Under the pieces are notes generated by a model that searched no databases, had not been told where the DNA came from, and was given only the letters and a program-made list of their open reading frames with translations. A stretch of DNA of 64,000 bases from Streptomyces griseoincarnatus (GTDB taxonomy: Bacteria > Actinomycetota > Actinomycetes > Streptomycetales > Streptomycetaceae). The position numbers and the translations under genes are program-made. Location: positions 105,165 through 169,164 of the forward strand of contig BMTH01000015.1 of assembly GCA_014649575.1 (NCBI GenBank). Direction: 5' to 3'. Below, piece by piece: positions 35,070 through 44,214 of the stretch (the stretch's first letter is position 1; each line of letters opens with the position of its first letter).

Positions 35070-36338
35070 TCAGCCGGCCGCGACCTCCACGGCCGCCAGG
35101 TTCTTCTTGCCGCGGCGCAGCACCAGCCAGCGCCCGTGCAGCAGGTCCTCCTTCGCGGGGACGGCGTCCTCGGCGGCGACCTTGACGTTGTTCACGTAGG
35201 CGCCGCCCTCCTTCACCGTGCGCCGCGCGGCGGACTTGCTGGGCACCAGGCCGACCTCGGCGAACAGGTCCACCACCGGACCCAGCTCGGCCACCTTCAC
35301 GTGCGGCACCTCGGAGAGCGCCGCCGCCAGCGTGCGCTCGTCCAGCTCACCCAGCTCGCCCTGGCCGAACAGGGCCTTCGACGCGGCGATCACGGCGGCC
35401 GTCTGGTCGGCGCCGTGCACCAGCGTCGTCAGCTCCTCCGCCAGCGCGCGCTGTGCGGCACGCGCCTGCGGACGCTCCTCCGTCTGCCGCTCCAGCTCCT
35501 CCAGCTCCTCGCGGGACTTGAAGGAAAGGATCCGCATGTAGCCCGAGATGTCCCGGTCGTCCACGTTCAGCCAGAACTGGTAGAACGCGTACGGCGTGGT
35601 CATCTCCGGGTCCAGCCAGACGGCGCCGCCTTCGGTCTTGCCGAACTTGGTGCCGTCCGCCTTCGTCATCAGCGGGGTCGCGTAGGCGTGGACCGTGGCG
35701 TCCGGCTCCAGCCGGTGCAGCAGGTCGAGGCCGGCCGTGAGGTTGCCCCACTGGTCGCTGCCGCCCTGCTGAAGGGTGCAGCCGTAGCGGCGGTACAGCT
35801 GGAGGAAGTCCATCGCCTGGAGCAGCTGGTAGCTGAACTCCGTGTAGCTGATGCCCTCGGAGGACTCCAGGCGCCGGGCGACCGAGTCCTTCGTCAGCAT
35901 CTTGTTGACGCGGAAATGCTTGCCGATGTCCCGCAGGAACTCGATCGCGGACAGGTTCGCCGTCCAGTCGAGGTTGTTGACCATCACGGCCGCGTTCTCG
36001 CCCTCGAAGGACAGGAACGGCTCGATCTGGCGGCGCAGCCGCTCCACCCAGCCCGCGACCGTCTCCGGCGAGTTCAGCGTGCGCTCGGCCGTCGGCCGCG
36101 GGTCGCCGATCTGCCCGGTCGCGCCGCCCACCAGCGCCAGCGGCCGGTGACCGGCCTGCTGGAGCCGGCGCACGGTGAGCACCTGCACCAGGTGCCCCAC
36201 GTGCAGTGACGGCGCGGTCGGGTCGAAGCCGCAATAGAACGTGACGGGACCGTCCGCGAGCGCCTTGCGCAAAGCGTCCTCGTCAGTGGACTGGGCGAAC
36301 AGCCCGCGCCACTTCAGCTCGTCGACGATGTCCGTCAC
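35070..36338 (-). CDS. tyrS: Tyrosyl-tRNA synthetase
   Basis: The 422-residue class I synthetase has the HIGH-type motif HVGH (46-49), tyrosine-site text YCGFDPTAPSLHVGH, the QGGSDQWGNLTAG block, and a KFGKTEGG motif equivalent to KMSKS. The C-terminal S4-like RNA-binding domain holds VPSKSAARRTVKEGGAYVNN. GTG at 36338 has GAGGAGA about 11 bases ahead. I see no T-box leader upstream. Confidence 0.97.
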   Translation of the reverse strand: MTDIVDELKWRGLFAQSTDEDALRKALADGPVTFYCGFDPTAPSLHVGHLVQVLTVRRLQQAGHRPLALVGGATGQIGDPRPTAERTLNSPETVAGWVERLRRQIEPFLSFEGENAAVMVNNLDWTANLSAIEFLRDIGKHFRVNKMLTKDSVARRLESSEGISYTEFSYQLLQAMDFLQLYRRYGCTLQQGGSDQWGNLTAGLDLLHRLEPDATVHAYATPLMTKADGTKFGKTEGGAVWLDPEMTTPYAFYQFWLNVDDRDISGYMRILSFKSREELEELERQTEERPQARAAQRALAEELTTLVHGADQTAAVIAASKALFGQGELGELDERTLAAALSEVPHVKVAELGPVVDLFAEVGLVPSKSAARRTVKEGGAYVNNVKVAAEDAVPAKEDLLHGRWLVLRRGKKNLAAVEVAAG

Positions 36339-36404
36339 GGTTCTCGTGTCTCCTCGGTGATCTGCGGCCGTACGGGCGACGGCCTGCTGCGAACGCCTAC
36401 GAGG

Positions 36405-37799
36405 TTATACGCCCCGGCTGACCGAGCTCATATTGAAATCGGGGATGCGCAGCGCGGGCATCGCGGCCCGGGTGAACCAGTCGCTCCACTCCCGGGGCAG
36501 CGTCTTCTCCGTGCGGCCCGCCTCGGCCGCCCGGCCCAGCAGGTCCACCGGCGACTCGTTGAACCGGAAGTTGTTCACCTCGCCGGTGACCTCGCCGTTC
36601 TCCACCAGATAGACACCGTCCCTGGTCAGCCCGGTGAGCAGCAGCGTCGCCGGGTCCACCTCGCGGATGTACCACAGGCAGGTCAGCAGCAGCCCCCGCT
36701 CGGTGGCCGCGACCATCTCCTCCAGTGACCGGTCCTCGCCGCCGTCCAGGATCAGGTTGTCGACGGCCGGCGCGGCCGGCAGGCCGGTGAGGCCCGCGCT
36801 GTGCCGGCTGGTGGTCAGCCGGTGCAGCTCGCCCTCGCGTACCCAGTCCGTCGCCGACAGCGGCAGCCCGTTGTCGAACACCGACTGGTCGCCGCCGGAG
36901 GAGTGCGCGATCACGAAGGGCGCCGACTCAAGACCCGGCTCGTCCGGGTCGCTGCGCAGCGTCAGCGGCAGCTCGGTCAGCCGCTCGCCGACGCGGGTGC
37001 CGCCGCCCGGCTTGGAGAACACCGTGCGGCCCTCCGCCGCGTCCCGGCCCGACGCCGACCACAGCTGGTAGATCAGCAGGTCCGCCACCGCGGTCGGCGG
37101 CAGCAGCGTCTCGTAGCGGCCCGCCGGCAGCTCCAGCCGCCGCTCCGCCCAGCCGAGGCGTACGGCCAGCTCGGCGTCCAGCGCGGCCGGGTCGACGTCC
37201 TTGAAGTCGCGGGTGGAGCGGCCCGCCCACGCCGACCGGGTGCGGTCCGGCGACTTGGCGTTGATCTCCAGGGTCCCGTTCGGCTGGTCGTGCCGCAGCC
37301 GCAGCCCCGTCGACGTGCCCAGGTAGGTGGAGACCAGCTCGTGGTGGGCGAAGCCGTACAGCTCCCGGCCGCCGGCCCGGGCCCGGGCGAACGCCTCGCC
37401 CAGCGCCGGGGCGAAGTCGGCGAACACCGCGGAGGTCGTCTCGGCCGGCGCCTCGGTGAACTCGGGGGACGGGGCCACGCCCGTCACGAGCGGCTGGGCG
37501 TCCTCGGCCGGACCGGCGCCGCGCGCGGCGGCCTCGGCGGCCCGCACCAGCGGCTCCAGCTCGTCCACGGTCACGGCGGACCGTGACACCACCCCGGAGG
37601 CCGTCCCCTGGGCGCCGTCCACCGTGGCGACCACGGTGAGGGTGCGCCCGCGGGTGACCCCGTTGGTGGTGAGCGCGTTGCCCGCCCAGCGGAGGTTGGC
37701 GGACGAGTGCTCGTCGGCGATGACGACACAGCCGTCGGACCGGGACAGCTCCAGCGCCCGCTCGACGATCTCGTGCGGCTTGGTGATGCGCGCGCTCAT
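36405..37799 (-). CDS. tldE: TldE/PmbA subunit of the TldD/TldE metalloprotease
   Basis: The 464-residue protein matches the PmbA/TldE fold: STGLRLRHDQPNGTLEINAK in the middle and GVYLVENGEVTGEVNNFRFN near the C-terminus. It has no zinc motif, as expected for the non-catalytic partner. With TldD it makes a chamber that degrades unfolded or modified peptides. Its ATG overlaps the tldD stop by four bases. No peptide-modification genes lie nearby, so this is probably the housekeeping pair. Confidence 0.92.
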   Translation of the reverse strand: MSARITKPHEIVERALELSRSDGCVVIADEHSSANLRWAGNALTTNGVTRGRTLTVVATVDGAQGTASGVVSRSAVTVDELEPLVRAAEAAARGAGPAEDAQPLVTGVAPSPEFTEAPAETTSAVFADFAPALGEAFARARAGGRELYGFAHHELVSTYLGTSTGLRLRHDQPNGTLEINAKSPDRTRSAWAGRSTRDFKDVDPAALDAELAVRLGWAERRLELPAGRYETLLPPTAVADLLIYQLWSASGRDAAEGRTVFSKPGGGTRVGERLTELPLTLRSDPDEPGLESAPFVIAHSSGGDQSVFDNGLPLSATDWVREGELHRLTTSRHSAGLTGLPAAPAVDNLILDGGEDRSLEEMVAATERGLLLTCLWYIREVDPATLLLTGLTRDGVYLVENGEVTGEVNNFRFNESPVDLLGRAAEAGRTEKTLPREWSDWFTRAAMPALRIPDFNMSSVSRGV

Positions 37800-39319
37800 C
37801 GCCCGGCCTCCTGCGTGGTGTTCAAGATGTTGACTCCCTTGAAGAGGGCGGACGGGCAGCCGTGGGAGACCGCCGCGACCTGGCCCGGCTGGGCCTTGCC
37901 GCAGTTGAAGGCGCCGCCCAGCACGTACGTCTGCGGACCGCCGACGGCGGCCATGGAACCCCAGAAGTCGGTGGTCGTGGCCTGGTAGGCGACGTCCCGG
38001 AGCTGCCCGGCGAGCCGCCCGTTCTCGATCCGGTAGAACCGCTGACCGGTGAACTGGAAGTTGTAGCGCTGCATGTCGATCGACCAGGACCGGTCGCCGA
38101 CCACGTAGATGCCCCGGTCGACCCCGCCGATCAGGTCCTCGGTGGACATCCCCGCCGGATCCGGCCGCAGCGACACGTTGGCCATGCGCTGCACCGGCAC
38201 ATGGCCGGGGGAGTCGGCGAACGCGCACCCGTTGGACCGCTCGAAGCCGGTGAGCTTCGCGATCCGCCGGTCCAGCTGATAGCCGACCAGCGTGCCGTCC
38301 TTCACCAGGTCCCAGGACTGCGCCTCGACACCCTCGTCGTCGTAGCCGACGGTCGCCAGGCCGTGCTCGGCGGTGCGGTCGCCGGTGACGTTCATCAGCT
38401 CGGAGCCGTACCTCAGCTTGCCGAGCTGGTCGAAGGTGGCGAACGAGGTGCCGGCGTAGGCGGCCTCGTAGCCGAGGGCGCGGTCCAGCTCGGTGGCGTG
38501 CCCGATGGACTCGTGGATGGTGAGCCACAGGTTGGACGGGTCCACCACCAGGTCGTACAGCCCCGGCTCGACGCTCGGCGCGCGCATCTTCTCGGCGAGC
38601 AGCTCGGGGATCCGCGCCAGCTCGTCGTCCCAGTCCCAGCCGGTGCCCGTCAGGTACTCCCAGCCGCGGCCGACCGGTGGCGCGAGCGTGCGCATCGAGT
38701 CGAACTCGCCGCTGGACTCGTCGACGGAGACCGCCGTCAGCACCGGGTGCAGCCGGACGCGCTGCTGGGTGGTCACGGTCCCGGCGGTGTCCGCGTAGAA
38801 CTTGTTCTCGTGCACGGTGAGCAGCGAGGCGTCCACGTGGTCCACGCCGTTCGCCGCGAGGAGCCGCCCGCTCCACTCGGCCAGCAGCCCGGCCTTCTCC
38901 TCGTCGGGCACGGTGAACGGGTCGGTCTCGTACGACGACACCCAGGTCTTCTCGGAGTGCACCGGCTCGTCGGCCAGTTCCACCCTCTCCTCCGACCCGG
39001 CCGCCTTGATCACCTGCGCGGACAGCTTCGCCATGGCCACCGCCCGGGAGGCCACCTTCGCGGCGGCGTCGAGGGTGAGGTCCACCCCGGACGCGAAGCC
39101 CCAGGTGCCGCCGTGCACCACCCGCACCGCGTACCCGAGGTCGGTGGTGTCCGACGAACCGGCGGGCCTGGCGTCCCTCAGCCGCCAGGAGGCGCTGCGC
39201 ACCCGCTCCAGACGGAAGTCGGCGTGCTCCGCCCCGAGCGCCCGCGCCCGGGCGAGCGCGGCGTCGGCGAGGGCGCGTAGCGGCAGGGCTGTGAAGGCTT
39301 CGTCAATGCTATGAGACAC
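37796..39319 (-). CDS. tldD: TldD catalytic subunit of the TldD/TldE metalloprotease
   Basis: The 507-residue protein has the zinc motif HESIGH (His269, Glu270, His274) followed by ATELDRALGYEAAYAGTSFA, the signature of TldD. The C-terminal part carries FQFTGQRFYRIENGRLAGQL and PQTYVLGGAFNCGKAQPGQV with the third metal ligand region. It degrades peptides delivered to the TldD/TldE cavity and in other bacteria matures microcin-like products. GTG at 39319 has GGAAGAG ahead. It is first in a two-gene operon. Confidence 0.94.
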   Translation of the reverse strand: MSHSIDEAFTALPLRALADAALARARALGAEHADFRLERVRSASWRLRDARPAGSSDTTDLGYAVRVVHGGTWGFASGVDLTLDAAAKVASRAVAMAKLSAQVIKAAGSEERVELADEPVHSEKTWVSSYETDPFTVPDEEKAGLLAEWSGRLLAANGVDHVDASLLTVHENKFYADTAGTVTTQQRVRLHPVLTAVSVDESSGEFDSMRTLAPPVGRGWEYLTGTGWDWDDELARIPELLAEKMRAPSVEPGLYDLVVDPSNLWLTIHESIGHATELDRALGYEAAYAGTSFATFDQLGKLRYGSELMNVTGDRTAEHGLATVGYDDEGVEAQSWDLVKDGTLVGYQLDRRIAKLTGFERSNGCAFADSPGHVPVQRMANVSLRPDPAGMSTEDLIGGVDRGIYVVGDRSWSIDMQRYNFQFTGQRFYRIENGRLAGQLRDVAYQATTTDFWGSMAAVGGPQTYVLGGAFNCGKAQPGQVAAVSHGCPSALFKGVNILNTTQEAGR

Positions 39320-39632
39320 CTACGTCTCTTCCTGTCGGGTTCGAATCGTTCGGTTGTCGCTGCGTCGAGTTGGCGCTGCGGCGCATCATGTCGCGCCGGG
39401 CCGGACCGGGACCACAACTTTGCGGCGAGCCCCGCCGTATTGGTGTCACCGGGCGGGTGACCGCCATCGCCCGGCCGGGTCCTTTCTGTAGGGACCCGAC
39501 AGAGCGGCTCCCATGCCACTGTCGGTGCCCCGATGTCCCGCGGCGGACCGGGACCGATAGGTTTTTGATGCAGCCGCCTGTCCTCACGGTGTCCGGGCGG
39601 GTGGAACAGACCGCTATCGAAGGGGTGATCCG
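39320..39632. other. 313-base divergent gap between tldD and fabG
   Basis: The gap should hold both promoters. TAGGTT at 39558-39563, about 70 bases ahead of fabG, resembles a Streptomyces -10 box. GGGTCC and GGACCC (about 39476-39497) can form a small hairpin. A GGTTCGAATC string near 39338 looks like a tRNA T-loop but has no tRNA around it. No gene is supported. Confidence 0.5.
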
Positions 39633-40337
39633 TTGAGCCGCTCGGTTCTCGTCACCGGAGGCAACCGGGGCATCGGCCTCGCCATCGCCCGCGCGTTCGC
39701 CGACGCCGGCGACAAGGTCGCCATCACGTACCGCTCGGGTGAGCCCCCGGCCGACTTCCTCGCCGTCCGGTGCGACATCACCGACGCCGAGCAGGTGGAG
39801 CAGGCCTACAAGGAGATCGAGGAGGCGCACGGCCCCGTCGAGGTGCTCGTCGCCAACGCCGGCATCACCCGGGACCAACTCCTGATGCGCATGTCCGAGG
39901 AGGACTTCACGTCCGTCCTCGAGACCAACCTCACCGGCACCTTCCGGGTCGTCAAGCGCGCCAACCGCGGCATGCTGCGCGCCCGCAAGGGCCGTGTCGT
40001 GCTGATCTCCTCGGTCGTCGGCCTGCTCGGCTCCGCGGGGCAGGCCAACTACGCAGCCTCCAAGGCCGGCCTGGTGGGCTTCGCGCGCTCCCTCGCCCGT
40101 GAGCTGGGCTCGCGCAACATCACCTTCAACGTCGTCGCGCCCGGTTTCGTCGACACCGACATGACCCGGGAGCTCACCGAGGAGCAGCAGGCGAAGATCC
40201 TCGCCCAGGTGCCGCTCGCCCGGTACGCGAAGACCGAGGAGATCGCCGCCGCGGTGCGCTTCCTCGCCTCGGACGACGCCTCGTACATCACTGGAGCCGT
40301 CATTCCCGTTGACGGCGGACTGGGAATGGGTCACTGA
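39633..40337 (+). CDS. fabG: 3-oxoacyl-ACP reductase FabG
   Basis: The 234-residue SDR has the cofactor motif TGGNRGIG (8-15), NAG (75-77), catalytic Ser127, Tyr140 and Lys144 (NYAASKAG), and the PGFVDTDMTREL loop. It reduces 3-ketoacyl-ACP with NADPH in fatty-acid synthesis. The start is TTG at 39633 with AAGGGG ahead, which is unusual for a housekeeping gene. It is five bases upstream of inhA/fabI, the reductase that completes the same cycle, a pair found together in actinobacteria. Confidence 0.95.
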   Translation: MSRSVLVTGGNRGIGLAIARAFADAGDKVAITYRSGEPPADFLAVRCDITDAEQVEQAYKEIEEAHGPVEVLVANAGITRDQLLMRMSEEDFTSVLETNLTGTFRVVKRANRGMLRARKGRVVLISSVVGLLGSAGQANYAASKAGLVGFARSLARELGSRNITFNVVAPGFVDTDMTRELTEEQQAKILAQVPLARYAKTEEIAAAVRFLASDDASYITGAVIPVDGGLGMGH

Positions 40338-40342
40338 CACAC

Positions 40343-41110
40343 ATGAGCGGAATTCTCGAGGGCAAGCGCGTCCTGATCACCGGTGTGCTGACGGAGGCGT
40401 CGATCGCCTTCCACACCGCGAAGCTGGCCCAGGAGCAGGGCGCCGAAGTCATTCTGACCGCCTTCCCGCGGCCGACCCTGACCGAGCGCGTGGCGAAGAA
40501 GCTGCCCAAGCCCGCCAAGGTCATCGAGCTCGACGTCACCAACGACGAGCACCTGGGCCGCCTGGCCGACGTCGTCGGCGAGGAGCTCGGCGGCCTGGAC
40601 GGCGTCGTGCACTCCATCGGCTTCGCGCCGCAGGACGCCCTCGGCGGCAACTTCCTCAACACCCCGTTCGAGTCGGTCGCCACGGCCATGCACGTCTCGG
40701 CGTTCTCCCTGAAGTCGCTCACCATGGCCTGCCTGCCGCTGATGCAGAACGGCGGCTCCGTCGTCGGCCTCACCTTCGACGCGCAGTACGCCTGGCCGCA
40801 GTACGACTGGATGGGCCCGGCGAAGGCCGCCCTGGAGGCGACCAGCCGCTACATGGCGCGCGACCTGGGCAAGCAGAACATCCGCTGCAATCTGGTCTCC
40901 GCGGGCCCGCTCGGCTCCATGGCCGCCAAGTCCATCCCCGGCTTCGCCGAGCTGGCCTCCGTCTGGGACGACCGCGCCCCGCTGGAGTGGGACCTGAAGG
41001 ACCCGGAGCCGGCCGGCCGTGGCGTCGTCGCCCTGCTGAGCGACTGGTTCCCGAAGACCACGGGCGAGATCGTCCACGTGGACGGCGGTCTGCACGCCGT
41101 CGGCGCCTGA
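40343..41110 (+). CDS. inhA: Enoyl-ACP reductase, InhA/FabI type
   Basis: The 255-residue enzyme has the FabI cofactor loop ITGVLTEASIAFHTAKLAQE (12-31), VVHSIGFAP (88-96) and the Tyr-x6-Lys site, Tyr154 to Lys161 in QYDWMGPAKAALEA. It reduces trans-2-enoyl-ACP with NADH, the last step of each elongation round. The close relation of YDWMGPAK to the InhA active site supports the InhA-like assignment. It follows fabG directly and ends at a strong terminator. Confidence 0.96.
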   Translation: MSGILEGKRVLITGVLTEASIAFHTAKLAQEQGAEVILTAFPRPTLTERVAKKLPKPAKVIELDVTNDEHLGRLADVVGEELGGLDGVVHSIGFAPQDALGGNFLNTPFESVATAMHVSAFSLKSLTMACLPLMQNGGSVVGLTFDAQYAWPQYDWMGPAKAALEATSRYMARDLGKQNIRCNLVSAGPLGSMAAKSIPGFAELASVWDDRAPLEWDLKDPEPAGRGVVALLSDWFPKTTGEIVHVDGGLHAVGA

Positions 41111-41119
41111 CGGACGCCC

Positions 41120-41164
41120 CGCACGAGGGCCCGCGCCTCCCGGGGGAGCGCGGGCCCTCGTGCG
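41120..41164. terminator. 17-bp perfect hairpin between inhA and the GntR gene
   Basis: GCACGAGGGCCCGCGC (41121-41136) pairs exactly with GCGCGGGCCCTCGTGC (41148-41163), plus one further pair outside. It separates two convergent genes and can act in both directions. Confidence 0.85.
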
Positions 41165-41173
41165 TGCGACGGG

Positions 41174-41866
41174 TCAGCCGTCGGCGGGAGCCGTGAACCG
41201 CCCGGGCTTGCACGCCATGGGGTAGGAGGCGGCCTCCCCGGCCGCCGTCGCCTCGTCGCCCACGCGGATCGCGTCCACCAGCCGGCTGTGGTCCATGTGC
41301 GTCTCCGGCGACATGTCCCCGCCCACGTCGTCGCGCAGCCAGTCCCGCAGCACCTCGACCAGGTCCGCGTACAGCGCGGTCATCACGTCGTTGTGCGAGG
41401 CCGCCACGACCGCCATGTGGAACGTCGCGTCCGCCGTCACGAACGTCTCCGCGTCGCCCGACTCCCATGCCTCCTCACGGCGCTGCAGCAGCGCGTCGAG
41501 CTGCTTGAGGTCCTTCTCCGTGCGCCGCTGCGCCGCCAGCCGCGCCGCGGAGGACTCCAGGGAGGAACGCAGCTCGGCGATGTGCCGGGGGTCGGCGCCC
41601 GCGAAGCGGCGGTGCATCACGCCTGCCAGTTCGCTGGTGGCGACCACATAGGTGCCCGAGCCCTGGCGGATGTCGAGCAGGCCGTTGTGCGCCAGCGCGC
41701 GCACCGCCTCGCGAACGGTGTTGCGGGCGACCCCCAGCTGCTCGACCAGCTCCGGCTCGGTGGGGATGCGTGAGCCGACCGGCCACTCGCCCGAGGTGAT
41801 CTGGGCCCGCAGGGCGGCGATGACCTGCTCGGACAGCGCGGATCGGCGCGGATGGCTCAGAGGCAT
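41174..41866 (-). CDS. GntR family transcriptional regulator, FadR/FCD subfamily
   Basis: The 230-residue protein has an N-terminal winged helix (LSEQVIAALRAQITSGEWPV, then PTEPELVEQLGVARNTVREA and LDIRQGSGTYV). The C-terminal all-helical FCD domain holds metal-type His/Asp residues (TADATFHMAVVAASHN and THMDHSRLVDAI). It probably senses a small acid or related ligand. It is divergent from an MFS gene across about 80 bases, so control of that gene and itself is likely. Confidence 0.92.
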   Translation of the reverse strand: MPLSHPRRSALSEQVIAALRAQITSGEWPVGSRIPTEPELVEQLGVARNTVREAVRALAHNGLLDIRQGSGTYVVATSELAGVMHRRFAGADPRHIAELRSSLESSAARLAAQRRTEKDLKQLDALLQRREEAWESGDAETFVTADATFHMAVVAASHNDVMTALYADLVEVLRDWLRDDVGGDMSPETHMDHSRLVDAIRVGDEATAAGEAASYPMACKPGRFTAPADG

Positions 41867-41925
41867 GCTCCACCTTCGCACGGCAGGCGCCGCGTGCGAC
41901 GCGCGCGACATGGACAACCAATCAT

Positions 41926-41944
41926 CCCATGATTCTATGATGGG
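41926..41944. promoter_or_regulatory. Imperfect palindrome between GntR and MFS genes
   Basis: CCCATGATTCTATGATGGG is a 19-base imperfect palindrome (CCCATnATnnnATnATGGG) in the divergent gap, ending four bases before the chosen MFS start. It is a good candidate operator for the GntR protein. The binding is inferred from position. Confidence 0.4.
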
Positions 41945-41948
41945 TCGC

Positions 41949-43274
41949 ATGACTCGTATGACTGGTGACGAGACCCGGACGGCCGCGTCCGCCGCCGCCC
42001 GTACGCCCTCCGCGTCCGTGCTTCCGGAACACCCCGGCGCCCCCGCGCGCGCGTGGCGGAAACGGCTGCTCGTCGTCGGCATCGTGCTGGCCGCCCTGAA
42101 CCTGCGCCCCGCCATCACCAGCTTCGGCGCCCTGCTCGAAGAGGTGCGCGACGGGCTCGGCATGAGCGGCAGCGTGGCCGGGCTGCTCACCTCCCTGCCC
42201 GCGCTGTGCTTCGCCGTCTTCGGCGTCACCGCGCCCCGCCTGGCCCGGCGCTTCGGCCCCGGCGCGGTGGTGTGCGCGGGCATGGCCGCCATCGCCACCG
42301 GGCTGCTGGTCCGGCCCTTCGTCGGCTCCACCGCCGCCTTCCTGCTCACCAGCGGCCTCGCGCTCGCCGGCATAGCCGTGAGCAACGTGCTGATGCCGGT
42401 CATCGTCAAACGCTGGTTCCCCGACCGGGTCGGCTCCATGACCGGTCTGTACTCGATGGCCCTCGCCCTGGGCACCGCCTCGGCGGCGGCCGTGACCGTC
42501 CCGGTGACAAACGCGCTCGGCGGCGACTGGCAGGCGGGGCTCGCCGTCTGGGCCGCCCTCGCGGCGGCCGCCGTCCTCCCCTGGCTGCCGTTCGTACGGG
42601 AGCGGGGCGCGACCTCGGGGAAGGGAGCGCCAAAGCCGCCGCAGCGGGACGGACAGGCGCAGGGGGAGTCCGCCGGGCAGGCGCCGGTGCTGCGCATCAC
42701 CCGCAGCCGTACGGCGTGGGCGCTGGCGGTGTTCTTCGGACTCCAGGCCACCGCCGCCTACATCACCATGGGCTGGATGGCGCAGATCTTCCGCGACGCG
42801 GGCGTCCCCGCCGGCCGGGCCGGACTGCTGCTGGCCGTCACCATGGTGATGGGCGTGCCCCTGGCCTTCGTCATCCCGCGCCTCGCCGCCCGGCTGCCCC
42901 GCCAGGGCCCGATCGTGCTCGCCCTGGGCGTCAGCGGCCTGATCGGCTACGCGGGCCTCTACTTCGCCCCGGCCGCCGGCGCCTGGGCCTGGGCGGTGCT
43001 GCTGGGAGTCGCCAACTGCGCCTTCCCGCTCGCGCTCACCATGGTCGGCATGCGGGCCCGTACGGGCGGGGGCGTGGCCCAGCTGTCCGCCTTCGCGCAG
43101 AGCACCGGCTACCTGCTCTCCATTCCCGGGCCGCTGCTGGTGGGCGTGCTCTACCAGCACAGCGGGGGCTGGGGGCTGCCGATCGCGCTGATGGCGGGGC
43201 TGCTGGTGCCGCAGATGATCGTCGGGGTCCTGGCCGGGCGGGACCGCACGGTGGAGGACGAGGCGGCGGGCTGA
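41949..43274 (+). CDS. MFS transporter, CynX/NimT type
   Basis: The 441-residue protein has 12 predicted helices. The CynX/NimT mark LNLRPAITSFGALLEEVRDG lies near residue 50, and the central loop (FVRERGATSGKGAPKPPQRD) is hydrophilic. Family members move cyanate, nitroimidazole-like compounds or other anions; the substrate here is not clear. Several ATGs cluster at the start (41934-41958); I use 41949. With a palindrome just upstream, the mRNA may be nearly leaderless. The gene is divergent from a GntR regulator. Confidence 0.88.
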   Translation: MTRMTGDETRTAASAAARTPSASVLPEHPGAPARAWRKRLLVVGIVLAALNLRPAITSFGALLEEVRDGLGMSGSVAGLLTSLPALCFAVFGVTAPRLARRFGPGAVVCAGMAAIATGLLVRPFVGSTAAFLLTSGLALAGIAVSNVLMPVIVKRWFPDRVGSMTGLYSMALALGTASAAAVTVPVTNALGGDWQAGLAVWAALAAAAVLPWLPFVRERGATSGKGAPKPPQRDGQAQGESAGQAPVLRITRSRTAWALAVFFGLQATAAYITMGWMAQIFRDAGVPAGRAGLLLAVTMVMGVPLAFVIPRLAARLPRQGPIVLALGVSGLIGYAGLYFAPAAGAWAWAVLLGVANCAFPLALTMVGMRARTGGGVAQLSAFAQSTGYLLSIPGPLLVGVLYQHSGGWGLPIALMAGLLVPQMIVGVLAGRDRTVEDEAAG

Positions 43275-43276
43275 GC

Positions 43277-43488
43277 CGCCCGGCGTACGGACTGGGGCGG
43301 TCCGTGTAGGGGCTGGGGCGCCGGTGTACGGACCGGGGTGGTCCGCGTACGGGCTGAGGCGCCCGGTGTACGGACTGGGGCTGTCCGCGTACGGGCTGAG
43401 GCGCCCGGTGTACGAACTGGGGGGCGTGTGTGGGCTGGGGCGCCCGGCGTACGGACCGGGGCCCTCGGCCTAGGGACTGGGCCGTCCC
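43277..43488. repeat. Five-copy tandem repeat of about 42 bases
   Basis: Units start at 43277, 43319, 43360, 43402 and 43441. Each unit has two related halves of about 21 bases, CGCCCGGTGTACGGACTGGG and CTGTCCGCGTACGGGCTGAG. The array begins two bases after the MFS stop. The 353-base gap 43275-43627 holds nothing else but C-rich runs (43494-43520). All frames are open on both strands at places, but no start or family supports a gene. Confidence 0.85.
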
Positions 43489-43627
43489 TCCCCCCCGGGC
43501 CGCCTCCCCCCCGGGCCGCCTCACGTGCGGGGACGCCTCGCCCCGGGGCCGCCCGTCGCACGGGGACGCCGCGCCCACCGGGCACCCCGTGGCCGGTGCC
43601 GCGCGGGTAGGGTGCGACACTTTCCCC

Positions 43628-43744
43628 ATGCCAGTCCTCGACCCGAACCCGCAGAACGGCCAGAAGAAGATGCTGCTCGTCTTCGGCGCGTTCTTCGCGA
43701 TCTTCATCGTCATCGGCGTCATCGCGACGGTGCTCGCGCCCTGA
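43628..43744 (+). CDS. Tiny single-pass protein, SGM_5486 transporter-associated type
   Basis: The 38-residue protein reads MPVLDPNPQNGQKKMLLVFG followed by one helix ending IGVIATVLAP. I recall this as the SGM_5486 family transporter-associated protein of Streptomyces. It sits 350 bases after the MFS gene on the same strand, consistent with the name. Its action is unknown. A GGGTG stretch lies upstream of the ATG. Confidence 0.8.
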   Translation: MPVLDPNPQNGQKKMLLVFGAFFAIFIVIGVIATVLAP

Positions 43745-43944
43745 GCGCGGGCGGCGGCGCCCGTGCCGCGAGCGCGGTGACCGGTTCCGCGCCCTGAGGG
43801 TGGTGCTGGCACCACCGTCCCCTAGGGGGCCAGGCTCAGGGTCAAGTGGGTGGATCACCGGATGGGTTGACGCCCCGCCGATCCGTACCTTCGAGATGTG
43901 GCCGCGACCGGCGGCCGCGGAGCACTCGAAGAGCGGAGGCACCC

Positions 43945-44151
43945 ATGTCGGCGCGCACGCACTCCCGGCCCGTTCCGGCCCCCCGGGCCGGTGCCGCCAC
44001 CCGGCTGCCGTGGTGGGCCCTGGCCCTCCCCACCCTCGCCTTCGTGGCCCTGCTCGCCCTCGTCCTCAACCCCTCCGACGCGCACGCGACCGCCGGTGAG
44101 CCCGCGCTCACCCTCCTCGTCGAGCGGGCGCAGCAGCTGATGGCCCGCTGA
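43945..44151 (+). CDS. Small single-pass membrane or secreted protein
   Basis: The 68-residue product has a basic N-terminus (SARTHSRPVPAPRAG), one hydrophobic segment about 22-41 (LPWWALALPTLAFVALLALV) and a short outer tail (TAGEPALTLLVERAQQLMAR). GGAGG lies six bases ahead of the ATG at 43945. I do not recognise a family. It is upstream of sixA on the same strand. Confidence 0.7.
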   Translation: MSARTHSRPVPAPRAGAATRLPWWALALPTLAFVALLALVLNPSDAHATAGEPALTLLVERAQQLMAR

Positions 44152-44214
44152 ACGCGCCGAGGCGCCGGTCAACTCCCTGCGCCCTGTGGCCTGTTTCATG
44201 CGAAGCTGGGTGTC

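Noticed and set aside
39330..39350. GGTTCGAATC string resembling a tRNA T-loop
   Set aside because: No acceptor stem, anticodon arm or CCA-type end can be built around it.
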